Source: Ekhidna sp.
Lineage (GTDB): Bacteria > Bacteroidota > Bacteroidia > Cytophagales > Cyclobacteriaceae
Assembly (NCBI GenBank): GCA_028821635.1
Contig: JAPPDO010000003.1
Coordinates: forward strand, 1-10,158
Length of the DNA: 10,158 nucleotides
Reading direction: 5' to 3'
Position 1 is the stretch's first letter; each line of letters opens with the position of its first letter. Position numbers and translations under genes: made by a program. The notes under the pieces were generated by a model. That model saw nothing but the letters and a program-made list of their open reading frames with translations, ran no database searches and was not told the DNA's origin. Of the stretch, positions 1-7,321 are shown one piece after another.

Positions 1-297
1 TGATCCAACCTTAGTTCTGTTAGGTTCTGAAGAACCTTTTTTAAGTTTAGCCTCCTCCATAATCAACGAAGCAACCGGAGGAGTTTTAATTACAAAATCA
101 AAAGACTTATCCGAATAAATAGTCACAAGTACCGGCAATAGTTGACCTGATTTATCTTGTGTTCTTGCATTAAACTGCTTGCAAAAATCCATAATATTTA
201 GCCCCTTGGATCCTAGTGCCGGCCCGACCGGAGGAGATGGATTTGCTGCCCCCCCTCGTATTTGTAGCTTTAGATATCCTGATATTTCCTTTGCCAT
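1..297 (-). CDS. rplK: 50S ribosomal protein L11, N-terminal 99 codons (runs off the window)
   Basis: L11 sits at the GTPase-associated centre of the large ribosomal subunit, where it binds 23S rRNA and helps factor-dependent GTP hydrolysis. I translated the frame from the ATG at 297; it begins [16 protein letters not shown] and carries the proline-rich N-terminal signature [18 protein letters not shown] (residues 19-36), including the two prolines (22, 23) known as thiostrepton contact sites in this family. The frame is open to base 1 (ending TKVGS), so roughly the last 40-50 residues of the usual ~140-147 lie outside. The start is 5 bases after the nusG stop, with no clear Shine-Dalgarno, which suggests co-transcription and perhaps translational coupling. 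The gene order nusG-rplK is the classic one; rplA, rplJ, rplL and rpoBC would be expected beyond the edge (inference). Confidence 0.97.
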   Translation of the reverse strand, partial: MAKEISGYLKLQIRGGAANPSPPVGPALGSKGLNIMDFCKQFNARTQDKSGQLLPVLVTIYSDKSFDFVIKTPPVASLIMEEAKLKKGSSEPNRTKVGS

Positions 298-302
298 TTA
301 TA

Positions 303-866
303 TTAATCTTTTTTCTCTACTTGTGTGTAATTCAGTTCAATAGGCGTGTTTCTGCCAAATATTTTAACTGTAACGTCAAGTTTTTTTCGCTCTTTAAATA
401 CTTCTTCTACGGTGCCAGTGAAGCCACTAAAGGGACCATCCATTACTTTAACGCTTTCGCCTACGATGAATGGAGTATCTAGTTCTTCTTCATACTCCTC
501 AGCTTCATCAACTCTGCCGAGAATTCTGTTCACCTCAGATTGTCTCAGAGGAAGAGGATTTTTTGTAGTACTAGTTCCCGTTGCGCTAAGAAAACCAATA
601 ACATTCGGAATTAGATCTTTATTAGTAACCAGATGTTGTACTTCACCATTAGAAAAGTCAGCTTGTATCAATATATAGCCGGGGAAAAAACTTTTTTCTC
701 GTACTCTTTTTTTACCGTTACGCATCTCGAAAACTTTTTCAGAGGGTATAAGTACCTGCGGAATATAATCTGCAAGTTTCTGTCGGACAATTTCATTCTC
801 AATAGCCTCTTTCACTCTTCTTTCTTTGCCACTGACGGCTCTTACTACGTACCATTTATGCTCCAT
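303..866 (-). CDS. nusG: Transcription termination/antitermination factor NusG
   Basis: NusG binds RNA polymerase through its N-terminal NGN domain and contacts ribosomal protein S10 or Rho through its C-terminal KOW domain, linking transcription with translation and termination. At 187 residues it has normal length. The NGN domain covers about residues 4-118 (start KWYVVRAVSGKERRVKEAIE, core FFPGYILI at 60-67), and the KOW domain covers about 134-185 (VGESVKVMDGPFSGFTGTV). Between them is an acidic linker (EAEEYEEELD, about 121-130). The gene lies 15 bases after secE and 5 bases before rplK on the same strand, the conserved order in most bacteria. No separate promoter is evident. Confidence 0.98.
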   Translation of the reverse strand: MEHKWYVVRAVSGKERRVKEAIENEIVRQKLADYIPQVLIPSEKVFEMRNGKKRVREKSFFPGYILIQADFSNGEVQHLVTNKDLIPNVIGFLSATGTSTTKNPLPLRQSEVNRILGRVDEAEEYEEELDTPFIVGESVKVMDGPFSGFTGTVEEVFKERKKLDVTVKIFGRNTPIELNYTQVEKKD

Positions 867-881
867 CTTAACTACACATAA

Positions 882-1073
882 TTATAGTTCTTCATAAATG
901 AACCCAATCAAATTATCAAAAGCATAATCAATAACCCCAATCATCAAGGCAAAAATCAACGATGCGATCAGCACTAAAATAGCACTATTTTGCAATTCAC
1001 TGTATTTTGGCCAAAATACTTTGTGCGTTAATTCATTGTATGATTCTTTAAAAAACGCTACTATCTTGATCAT
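882..1073 (-). CDS. secE: Preprotein translocase subunit SecE (short single-helix form)
   Basis: SecE clamps the two halves of SecY in the inner-membrane Sec translocon. This is the 63-residue minimal form typical outside the gammaproteobacteria: an amphipathic N-terminal helix (about 2-18), the conserved turn with VFWPKYSEL (19-27), then one membrane helix (about 31-55). Its identity also follows from its place between tuf/tRNA-Trp and nusG. The ATG start is only 14 bases downstream of the 3' end of tRNA-Trp, so after tRNA 3' processing the message would have almost no leader. No Shine-Dalgarno is visible in that gap. Confidence 0.96.
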   Translation of the reverse strand: MIKIVAFFKESYNELTHKVFWPKYSELQNSAILVLIASLIFALMIGVIDYAFDNLIGFIYEEL

Positions 1074-1087
1074 ATACTTTCATTTAG

Positions 1088-1160
1088 CACGGGAGGAGGG
1101 ACTCGAACCCCCAACCAACGGTTTTGGAGACCGCTACTCTACCAATTGAGCTACACCCGT
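1088..1160 (-). tRNA. tRNA-Trp (anticodon CCA)
   Basis: The reverse complement folds as a 73-base cloverleaf: acceptor ACGGGTG/CTCCCGT, D arm GCTC/GAGT, anticodon stem GCGGT/ACCGT around loop CTCCAAA (anticodon CCA), T arm GGGGG/CCCTC with TTCGAGT, and discriminator G as expected for tRNA-Trp. CCA is not encoded. The sixth acceptor pair is a U-U mismatch (bases 1155 and 1094); all other stem positions pair, counting G-U. It lies 92 bases after the tuf stop and 14 bases before secE, the usual tuf-tRNA-Trp-secE arrangement. Confidence 0.97.
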
Positions 1161-1252
1161 AAAAGATGCAACCCTAAAAAAGAACTACAAATTTGGAGTG
1201 ATCCGTTTTTATAACCAAATCTTTAGAATATAGAATATAAGATTATCAATCT

Positions 1253-2440
1253 TTAGTCAAGGATTTCAGTTACCTGACCGGAACCTACAGTTCTACCTCC
1301 TTCTCTAATCGCAAATCTCAATCCTTTCTCAAGAGCAACAGGGTTGATGAGGTTTACTTCGATGCTAACATTATCACCGGGCATAACCATCTCAATATTA
1401 TCGGGAAGTTTGATCTCACCGGTCACATCAGTAGTCCTCAAATAGAATTGAGGTCTGTACTTGTTAAAGAATGGGGTATGACGACCACCTTCTTCCTTAG
1501 ACAGGACGTAAACCTCAGCTTTGAATTTAGCGTGAGGTGTTACAGAACCGGGCTTACAGACGATCATGCCTCTTTTTATGTCGGTCTTTTCAATTCCTCT
1601 TAAAAGAAGCCCAACATTGTCGCCCGCTTCTCCTCTGTCCAGGATTTTTCTAAACATCTCAACTCCGGTCACGGTGGATTTAAGGTTCTCAGCACCCATA
1701 CCGATAATATCAACCGCATCACCGGAGTTCACTACGCCTCTTTCAATTCTGCCGGTTGCAACAGTACCTCTACCGGTAATAGAAAATACATCTTCAACAG
1801 GCATCAGGAAGTCCTTATCAATAGCTCTCTCCGGAATAGGAATGTATTCATCAACAGCATCCATAAGTTCCTCAATTTTTTCTACCCACTTGGATTCTCC
1901 ATTGAGCCCCCCCAGAGCAGACCCTTGAATTACAGGGATATCATCGCCCGGAAAATCGTAATCAGAGAGTAATTCTCTGATTTCCATTTCAACAAGTTCT
2001 AAAAGCTCTTCGTCATCAACCAAATCAACTTTATTCATGAATACGACGAGCGCAGGAACACCCACCTGTCTTGACAAAAGGATGTGCTCTCTTGTCTGTG
2101 GCATAGGCCCGTCCGTTGCGGCTACCACGATGATAGCTCCATCCATCTGGGCCGCTCCGGTTACCATATTCTTAACATAATCTGCGTGGCCTGGGCAATC
2201 AACATGAGCATAGTGACGTTTATCTGTTCTATATTCGATGTGAGAAGTATTAATTGTAATACCTCTTTCCTTCTCTTCCGGTGCGTTATCAATAGAAGAA
2301 AAGTCTTTCTGTTCCGCCAGTCCTTTCCCAGCGAGTACAGCCGAGATAGCAGCGGTTAAAGTTGTTTTGCCGTGGTCAACATGTCCGATTGTACCAATAT
2401 TTACATGTGGTTTCGAACGATCAAAGGTTTCTTTAGCCAT
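1253..2440 (-). CDS. tuf: Elongation factor Tu
   Basis: EF-Tu is the cytoplasmic GTPase that carries aminoacyl-tRNA to the ribosomal A site. The 395-residue protein is full length. The GTP-binding motifs are intact: P-loop GHVDHGKT (19-26), switch I with RGITIN (59-64), DCPGH (81-85) holding the catalytic His85, NKVD (136-139) and SAL (174-176). Domain 2 begins near 210 ([20 protein letters not shown] spans about 213-232), and domain 3 ends in [10 protein letters not shown]. The start is the ATG before [16 protein letters not shown]; a GAGG ends 10 bases upstream (2451-2454), a rather distant Shine-Dalgarno-like match. The gene is 75 bases behind tRNA-Thr and is probably expressed from the promoter ahead of tRNA-Tyr. 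Nothing at Gln125 (Gln124 in E. coli numbering) suggests elfamycin resistance. Confidence 0.99.
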   Translation of the reverse strand: MAKETFDRSKPHVNIGTIGHVDHGKTTLTAAISAVLAGKGLAEQKDFSSIDNAPEEKERGITINTSHIEYRTDKRHYAHVDCPGHADYVKNMVTGAAQMDGAIIVVAATDGPMPQTREHILLSRQVGVPALVVFMNKVDLVDDEELLELVEMEIRELLSDYDFPGDDIPVIQGSALGGLNGESKWVEKIEELMDAVDEYIPIPERAIDKDFLMPVEDVFSITGRGTVATGRIERGVVNSGDAVDIIGMGAENLKSTVTGVEMFRKILDRGEAGDNVGLLLRGIEKTDIKRGMIVCKPGSVTPHAKFKAEVYVLSKEEGGRHTPFFNKYRPQFYLRTTDVTGEIKLPDNIEMVMPGDNVSIEVNLINPVALEKGLRFAIREGGRTVGSGQVTEILD

Positions 2441-2515
2441 TTTTGATAATCCTCAATTTTTAGTTATTAAAAGTTGTTGTTATACTATTGTTTATTAAAA
2501 TTCAATTTTAAATAG

Positions 2516-2587
2516 AGCCAATGACGGGATTTGAACCCGTGACCTCTTCCTTACCAAGGAAACACTCTACCCCTGAGCTACATTGGC
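2516..2587 (-). tRNA. tRNA-Thr (anticodon GGT)
   Basis: This is a 72-base cloverleaf on the minus strand. The acceptor GCCAATG/CATTGGC is fully paired, the D arm is GCTC/GAGT, the anticodon stem TTTCC/GGAAG holds loop TTGGTAA (anticodon GGT), and the T arm is ACGGG/CCCGT around TTCAAAT. The discriminator is U and CCA is not encoded. It is the last tRNA before tuf, which begins 75 bases further on. Confidence 0.97.
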
Positions 2588-2665
2588 CTACAATATTTTT
2601 TTCAAATCTAGTCATAGTTGAGCCAAGAAACTCAAAGTACCTTCACCTATTAGTCAAGGATTTTG

Positions 2666-2738
2666 AGCGGGCGACGAGGCTTGAACCCGCGACCTACAGC
2701 TTGGAAGGCTGTCGCTCTACCAACTGAGCTACACCCGC
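2666..2738 (-). tRNA. tRNA-Gly (anticodon TCC)
   Basis: This is a 73-base cloverleaf on the minus strand: acceptor GCGGGTG/CGCCCGC (one G-U pair), D arm GCTC/GAGC, anticodon stem ACAGC/GCTGT with loop CTTCCAA (anticodon TCC), and T arm GCGGG/CTCGT around TTCAAGC. The discriminator is U, as usual for bacterial tRNA-Gly, and CCA is not encoded. It is 20 bases after tRNA-Tyr and 78 bases before tRNA-Thr in the same transcript. Confidence 0.97.
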
Positions 2739-2758
2739 ACATTAAAGTACAAAGTACG

Positions 2759-2841
2759 TGGGGAGAGCAGGATTCGAACCTGCGAAGGAATACACCAACA
2801 GATTTACAGTCTGTCCTCGTTGGCCGCTTGAGTATCTCCCC
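2759..2841 (-). tRNA. tRNA-Tyr (anticodon GTA, long variable arm)
   Basis: This is an 83-base class II tRNA on the minus strand. The acceptor is GGGGAGA/TCTCCCC, the anticodon stem CAGA/TCTG holds loop CTGTAAA (anticodon GTA), there is a long variable arm as expected for bacterial tRNA-Tyr, and the T arm is GCAGG/CCTGC around TTCGAAT. The discriminator is A. It is the first gene after the promoter at 2892-2922, so it heads the tRNA-tuf-secE-nusG-rplK transcript. Confidence 0.97.
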
Positions 2842-2891
2842 AAGACACTCATTTTAAGGAACTTTCCCGATTACGTCCGAAAAAAGAATTG

Positions 2892-2922
2892 CAAAAGTAT
2901 AGGGTTTTTATGATTATCCAAA
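2892..2922 (-). promoter_or_regulatory. Bacteroidota-type primary-sigma promoter of the tRNA/tuf operon
   Basis: On the minus strand, TTTG (2919-2922) is followed by exactly 19 bases and TACTTTTG (2892-2899). This matches the known Bacteroidota consensus TTTG-N19-TAnnTTTG at every fixed base. Transcription would start roughly 5-8 bases downstream, about 45 bases before the 5' end of tRNA-Tyr. The surrounding DNA is AT-rich, as is common for stable-RNA promoters. The start point is inferred. Confidence 0.85.
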
Positions 2923-3035
2923 TTTTATATTCACTTTCATTCAAATAATCATCGTAACAAAGAATAGCTAAAGATTGCCTTAATTCGGCTTGTATTTGCC
3001 ACGCAGAAAATTAGTCATCACTAAAATACAGTGGA

Positions 3036-3062
3036 TTTGCGATAAAAAGTGATGCTCGCAAA
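3036..3062. repeat. 7-bp inverted repeat, 13-base loop
   Basis: TTTGCGA at 3036-3042 is the exact reverse complement of TCGCAAA at 3056-3062. It could form a small hairpin. It lies just beyond the short tail-like ORF ending at 3085 and might be a leftover terminator or element end, but no U-tract follows on either strand, and a 7-bp arm can arise by chance. Confidence 0.4.
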
Positions 3063-3084
3063 AATACTTAAATCTCTTTTTCTG

Positions 3085-3150
3085 TTAATCCCTCACAAAC
3101 TTCAACAAACGCCCGTCCGGTAGCTGCAACAAGAAAGCCTGCCGCTCATT
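3085..3150 (-). pseudogene. Short gene-tail remnant, possibly the end of a type IX secretion sorting domain
   Basis: The minus-strand frame between a TAG just upstream and a TAA at 3085-3087 reads NERQAFLLQLPDGRLLKFVRD. It has no start codon and is only 21 codons. The pattern of alternating hydrophobic residues, then LPDGR, then a basic/hydrophobic end resembles the last strands of the C-terminal sorting domains of type IX-secreted proteins of Bacteroidota (family knowledge). It may be all that remains of such a gene, disrupted near the adjacent transposase fragment. The match is short and could be chance. Confidence 0.3.
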
Positions 3151-3179
3151 CTATTTTCCATTACTGCTATCTCTACTAC

Positions 3180-3413
3180 TTACACTGATTCAAATATTGT
3201 GCCAAACTTTTTGACCCACCGATAAATGGATACTTGGCTGACCCCAATCATACGACCGATCGCACGAAAACCTAACCCCCTAAAATAAAGGTGTAAGGCT
3301 TATTTTTTCATAACAGCAAGTTTTGCAGTCATTTTACGCATTACCGTGTAATGATACCCACAACTTTTACAGCCGTAGTTTTGCTTTCTGTTTACAATAC
3401 CTTTTTTAATTTC
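3180..3413 (-). pseudogene. Decayed IS1-like (InsA-type) transposase fragment
   Basis: Translated on the minus strand from 3413, the frame reads EIKKGIVNRKQNYGCKSCGY, with a CxxC pair (codons at 3369-3371 and 3360-3362) resembling half of a zinc ribbon. After an in-frame TAA at 3300-3302 it continues into a helix-turn-helix of 33 residues (3201-3299) with LGFRAIGRMIGVSQVSIYRW and then VKKFG. A second TAA at 3180-3182 follows. This layout, zinc ribbon then HTH with the GFRxIGRxxGVS motif, is typical of IS1-family InsA-like proteins in Bacteroidota. The first Cys pair, a start codon and the whole catalytic DDE part are absent. Each stop could come from one base change (CAA or GAA to TAA). No terminal inverted repeats were found, so the element is dead. 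Confidence 0.75.
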
Positions 3414-3523
3414 GTGAGTAGATTTATAACTTTAAATATAAATAATTATTGTTACATTAAACTATTAAGCATCATTGGGTAATAATATCTATTCATTTAA
3501 ATAAAAAATAATCTTATTGAGCC

Positions 3524-4267
3524 ATGAAAGTTTCTATCTATTTATTTATACTATTTTTTTGTGTAGGACATGCTAGTCTTTCACAAAACAGATCTATTGA
3601 GGTTACTTACCTGGAAATTCGTCCTATGCCTAAAGGAGCGTTGGAGAATATTCCCGAGCACTTAAGGGATCAAGTATTGCCAGCCTTGAAAAAGAAGTAT
3701 CAGAAACAAATGACGCTGATTGTTGATGGAGTTAATTCTTCGTATTATGAAAAAGAGGCTATTGGCAAACAGCCAAATAGTAATATAAATATTGTCACCT
3801 CTGATACTAAAGGAAGTGTTTCCGTCGTGTTTAAAAATCTGACGGAAAAGATACTGATGACCCAATATGAACTAGGAGGCAGGAAATTCTTGGTCAATAA
3901 AAAACTCCCAACGATTCCATGGGAAGTATTGAAAGAAAAAAAGGATATTGGAAAATATACCGCACAAAAAGCCGTAGCAACTATTGATAGCTCGGTTGTG
4001 ACTGCATGGTATACTAATGAGTTTCCAATTAGTACCGGTCCGGATAACTTATGGGGGCTTCCGGGTTTGATATTGGAAGTAAACTTTGCGGATAATTCGT
4101 CAGTAATTGCCACAGAAGTGATATTGAACACAGAAAGAAAAGTAGAAAAACCACGTAAGGGAAAGCAGATAACAGATGAAGAGTTTCAAGAACTAAAAAA
4201 CATCTACGCTGAAAATCTTAGGGAAATGTACGATGATATGGAAGGAACCACTATCATAGATGATTAA
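3524..4267 (+). CDS. GLPGLI family exported protein
   Basis: This 247-residue protein belongs to the GLPGLI family of Bacteroidota, named for a motif seen here exactly: GLPGLI at 178-183, inside AWYTNEFPISTGPDNLWG at 161-178. The N-terminus has a Sec signal peptide (basic MK, hydrophobic core about 4-14, likely cleavage near GHASLSQ), so the product should be periplasmic or outer-membrane associated. The body is predicted to be mostly beta strands (EVTYLEI, KQMTLIVDG, SVSVVF); the C-terminus is a charged helix (about 216-240) ending in DD. No catalytic residues or membrane helices are seen. The biochemical role of the family is not established. Members often sit beside outer-membrane barrel genes, as here: the next gene starts 43 bases downstream on the same strand. 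No clear promoter was found upstream. Confidence 0.9.
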   Translation: MKVSIYLFILFFCVGHASLSQNRSIEVTYLEIRPMPKGALENIPEHLRDQVLPALKKKYQKQMTLIVDGVNSSYYEKEAIGKQPNSNINIVTSDTKGSVSVVFKNLTEKILMTQYELGGRKFLVNKKLPTIPWEVLKEKKDIGKYTAQKAVATIDSSVVTAWYTNEFPISTGPDNLWGLPGLILEVNFADNSSVIATEVILNTERKVEKPRKGKQITDEEFQELKNIYAENLREMYDDMEGTTIIDD

Positions 4268-4310
4268 TTTTCGCCCGTTTAATAGTTTAGTGTATTTGGA
4301 ACATTAGTAA

Positions 4311-6953
4311 GTGTCAGTAAGAATATACTTGCTCACCTTGGTTTTAGTCTATTTGGATTTAAGCCTCACACGAGCCCAGGATATTTGCCAGATCAAGGGT
4401 AGAATAATAGATGCTATCGGAGCACCTATACTTTCTGCCACCGTTGTTGGGTATGATTCTCTTTATCAAGTGGTTGGCTTTTCTGTGTCTGATAAAGACG
4501 GAATTTTTCAGATAAACCTACCCTGCGACAGATCTTATCTGTTTATTGTTAATCATTTGAATTACAAAGCTGATACTTCTCGGCTTTTAATAAACAAACA
4601 AAATCAGGAACATTTTTTTGTATTGGAAGAGGATCAGTTGCTGCTTGAAGAGGTGACAGTCACAGAAACTTTGCCTATATCCATAAATGGTGATACTACA
4701 ACATACAGTGCCTCTGCCTTTGCAAAAGGGAATGAGGAAGCACTTAAAGAACTGCTGGAGCGGTTGCCGGGATTTGAGGTTAATGAAAATGGAGATACCT
4801 ACCATCAAGGTAAGAAGGTTAATAACATCATGATAGAAGGAAAACCATTTTTTGGGAATAACACCAAGATGGCAACAGATAATATTCCTGCCGATGCTTT
4901 AAGTAAAATACAATTAATTGACAATTTTTCAGATAACCCTTTAAATCTGGGGGAAACGAGAAAGAAAGCATTAAACCTCATTCTCAATGAAAATAAGGGA
5001 AATATCGTCTTTGGTAATGCGCTGATTGGAGGTGATTTCAATAAAAGATACCAGGCTCAGGAGAGGGCTTTTTATTTTAGTAAGCAGTTTGATGCGGCGG
5101 TAATCGCTGATGCGAATAACATAAATGAATCCCTTTTTACCACCAGAGACTACCTCGAATTGTTTGGCGGACTGGAATCCCTCCTTGAAGACGATGAAGA
5201 TGAAGTTCAGTTTTCATTAAGAGACTTAGAAGTTGGCGTGTTTTCTCCGGAGTTAGTCAATGAAAGACCATCAGAAACAGCTTCAATCAATATGAACTTT
5301 CAATCGAAAAAGAAAAAATTTAAAGCGAATACTTTCACTATTTACTCAAACTCGAATCCCTCTTTTTTATCGGAGGAGGAGCGGCAGTTCACCTCTCCTC
5401 TTGGTGAGATCACCGAAAATGAAGATTTTACATTAAACCAGACATTTAACACATTGCTTCATAAATCAACCATAAAGTATGTCTTAGGAAAAAATACTTT
5501 TCTGAAGTACTCCCCTTACTACAAACATACAGAAATTGATGAGTCAAGCAATAGGTTATTAGATGTGGGTGCAGGCATATTAGCTCGCTCCTCCGCCAAT
5601 AACAGGCAATCAAAATCACTCGATCAGCAACTGATAATCAATCATAAACTCAATAATAAGGGCGTATTTAAGTTCCAAACAAGATATATTGTTAGTGACA
5701 ATTCTACGGCATTGAACCTAGATTCAGACCAGACAATTTTTGAAGAGCAACTGGGCCAACGATTAGATCAACTGTTCCAATCCGGTGATAGAAATGAAGC
5801 CGGACTTCTTACCCAATTAAGCTTTTCAAGAGATTTTGGACTAAAAAGTATATTGAAGTCCTCTGTAGGGTATCAAAGAAATAATCAAAAACTCCTGAGT
5901 CGTTTATTCTTGCCGGAAGCAAATAAATCTATTTTCACGAACGATGCGAACTACACCGTTACTGACACTTACGCCGGGCTCTCTTTTCAACAGATGGCGG
6001 GTAATTTCCGGTTTGAAATGGGAGGGAAAATGCACGCCTTCTCAACTGAGATGCCTTCTGAAGAATCAAAAACAAGAGATTATATTTTTACCCCACTACT
6101 CAACGTCAAGCAGAATTTCAATGATGCTCACTCTCTACGATTGAGCTACTCAGTAGATGTGATCTACCCAATAGTCGACCAATTAATTACAGAGCCAATT
6201 GTGAAAAATTACAGGACACTGGAAAATGGTAACATTATGCTCAATCATTCACTTCATCACGATTTGTCTGTGAGCTATTTTAATTTCAATATCTGGAGTC
6301 AAATGACCTTCATATTTAACGCCGGCTATTTAAGAAAATTATATGCTTTTAGAAATGAAATAGCTACCGACTCCAAAAGCACTCAAACGTTAAGGTCTTT
6401 CAATAATCAACCGGAAGACCAAATTTTTGGGTTGATTAGACTGGATAAGAATTGGAGTAACTTCTCTGTTTTTTTGAAGGGTAATCTTGTTTTTGAGAAT
6501 TTTCAAAACATTGTAGATAATACAATAATAGAAAATAACTCCTTAATCACTTCAAGTGAGCTTAGCTTCAGTTTAGAGCCTCTGGAGAAGAGCGAAGTAG
6601 CTGTAGGTATTAGGCTGGACGGCAATTTGTTTAGGCAGAATGAGGTTTCATTTGCTACCACCAACTGGAGACCTTCAATAGAACTTAGCCAGAATTTAAA
6701 GGATTGGTTGTTTACAATCTCGGCAGAACACCAGGTTTTTAAAAGAGAAAATAATGCCCGTCAGGCATACACCAATGTCATAGGAGAAGTTCAATATAAA
6801 ATATCAAATCGCTTTGAAGCTAAAGGAACAATTTACAATTTACTCAACAATGACTCCATTGTCAGAAACACTTTGAACACCTATTACTCATCTACAAAGA
6901 CTTTTATTGTGTTAAAAAGATTTTTTTCGATTGCCGCCTCTTACAAATTCTGA
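4311..6953 (+). CDS. CarboxypepD-like domain outer-membrane beta-barrel protein (TonB-dependent receptor-like)
   Basis: 880 residues. A signal peptide (hydrophobic about 4-19, likely cut after TRA, residue 22) is followed by a carboxypeptidase-regulatory-like domain (about 26-105; IKGRIIDAIGAPILSATVVG at 28-47, and Cys26 and Cys72 might pair). A linker with EEVTVTE (113-119) leads to a plug-like region (about 125-230; LLERLPGFEVNENGD, KVNNIMIEGKPFFG). The rest is a long beta-barrel-like stretch with alternating aromatic strands, ending in SIAASYKF; a terminal Phe is usual for outer-membrane barrels. These features fit the receptor-like barrel family that accompanies GLPGLI genes. The substrate cannot be told from sequence, and some members may not be true TonB-dependent transporters. 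The start is GTG at 4311, immediately after an in-frame TAA (4308-4310), so nothing earlier in frame is possible. The gene probably shares a transcript with the GLPGLI gene. Confidence 0.88.
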   Translation: MSVRIYLLTLVLVYLDLSLTRAQDICQIKGRIIDAIGAPILSATVVGYDSLYQVVGFSVSDKDGIFQINLPCDRSYLFIVNHLNYKADTSRLLINKQNQEHFFVLEEDQLLLEEVTVTETLPISINGDTTTYSASAFAKGNEEALKELLERLPGFEVNENGDTYHQGKKVNNIMIEGKPFFGNNTKMATDNIPADALSKIQLIDNFSDNPLNLGETRKKALNLILNENKGNIVFGNALIGGDFNKRYQAQERAFYFSKQFDAAVIADANNINESLFTTRDYLELFGGLESLLEDDEDEVQFSLRDLEVGVFSPELVNERPSETASINMNFQSKKKKFKANTFTIYSNSNPSFLSEEERQFTSPLGEITENEDFTLNQTFNTLLHKSTIKYVLGKNTFLKYSPYYKHTEIDESSNRLLDVGAGILARSSANNRQSKSLDQQLIINHKLNNKGVFKFQTRYIVSDNSTALNLDSDQTIFEEQLGQRLDQLFQSGDRNEAGLLTQLSFSRDFGLKSILKSSVGYQRNNQKLLSRLFLPEANKSIFTNDANYTVTDTYAGLSFQQMAGNFRFEMGGKMHAFSTEMPSEESKTRDYIFTPLLNVKQNFNDAHSLRLSYSVDVIYPIVDQLITEPIVKNYRTLENGNIMLNHSLHHDLSVSYFNFNIWSQMTFIFNAGYLRKLYAFRNEIATDSKSTQTLRSFNNQPEDQIFGLIRLDKNWSNFSVFLKGNLVFENFQNIVDNTIIENNSLITSSELSFSLEPLEKSEVAVGIRLDGNLFRQNEVSFATTNWRPSIELSQNLKDWLFTISAEHQVFKRENNARQAYTNVIGEVQYKISNRFEAKGTIYNLLNNDSIVRNTLNTYYSSTKTFIVLKRFFSIAASYKF

Positions 6954-7321
6954 ATCTCAAAAAAGGATGTGATTTACTTTGAATTTTCCAAACCGTACCC
7001 TGACCTTACCAAAGCACACTTTTGGGAAATAGTATCACCAATAATCTCATTGCCTGATAGTGTTTTCTTATCCCAATCAATAGATAAAGCAAATAACCTG
7101 AGTTCAATGTAAGCCTTCCTTTTGAATAGGCAAAATGAGTTGTTTAGTATCAAATTACGAGGTTTTATTTGCGCTTAGTGATTAGCAACCTTTCTTGATA
7201 GGCAGATAAGCAATCTTCAATAACACAGAATATTTTGATCATTTTAGTAGTTGATAGTATAATAAGTAGATTTTTAGTTAATATATTGTATTTCAAGATG
7301 TTAATATGCCATCAGTCTATC

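Larger units (their letters stand above)
2923..3523. other. Gene-poor spacer with decayed mobile-element and gene fragments
   Basis: No intact gene is visible between the tRNA promoter and the GLPGLI gene. The stretch holds an inverted repeat at 3036-3062, a 21-codon tail-like ORF at 3085-3150 and an IS1-like transposase remnant at 3180-3413, all listed separately. Bases 3420-3523 are very AT-rich. I looked there for a TTTG-N19-TAnnTTTG promoter for the following gene and found only a poor match (TAACTTTA at 3427-3434 with TTTT at the upstream position), so none is called. The rest (2923-3035) shows nothing I can name. Confidence 0.7.

Noticed and set aside
1161..1252. Possible separate promoter for tRNA-Trp/secE/nusG in the spacer after tuf
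   Set aside because: The best upstream TTTG is followed 19 bases later by CATCTTTT, which misses the consensus at two fixed bases and would start transcription inside the tRNA.
2521..2857. Two plus-strand ORFs over the tRNA cluster with phrases such as RGLNPRPTAWKAVALPTELH
   Set aside because: They are antisense readings of tRNA-Thr, tRNA-Gly and tRNA-Tyr. Such conserved-looking peptides are a well-known artefact of tRNA sequence, not genes.
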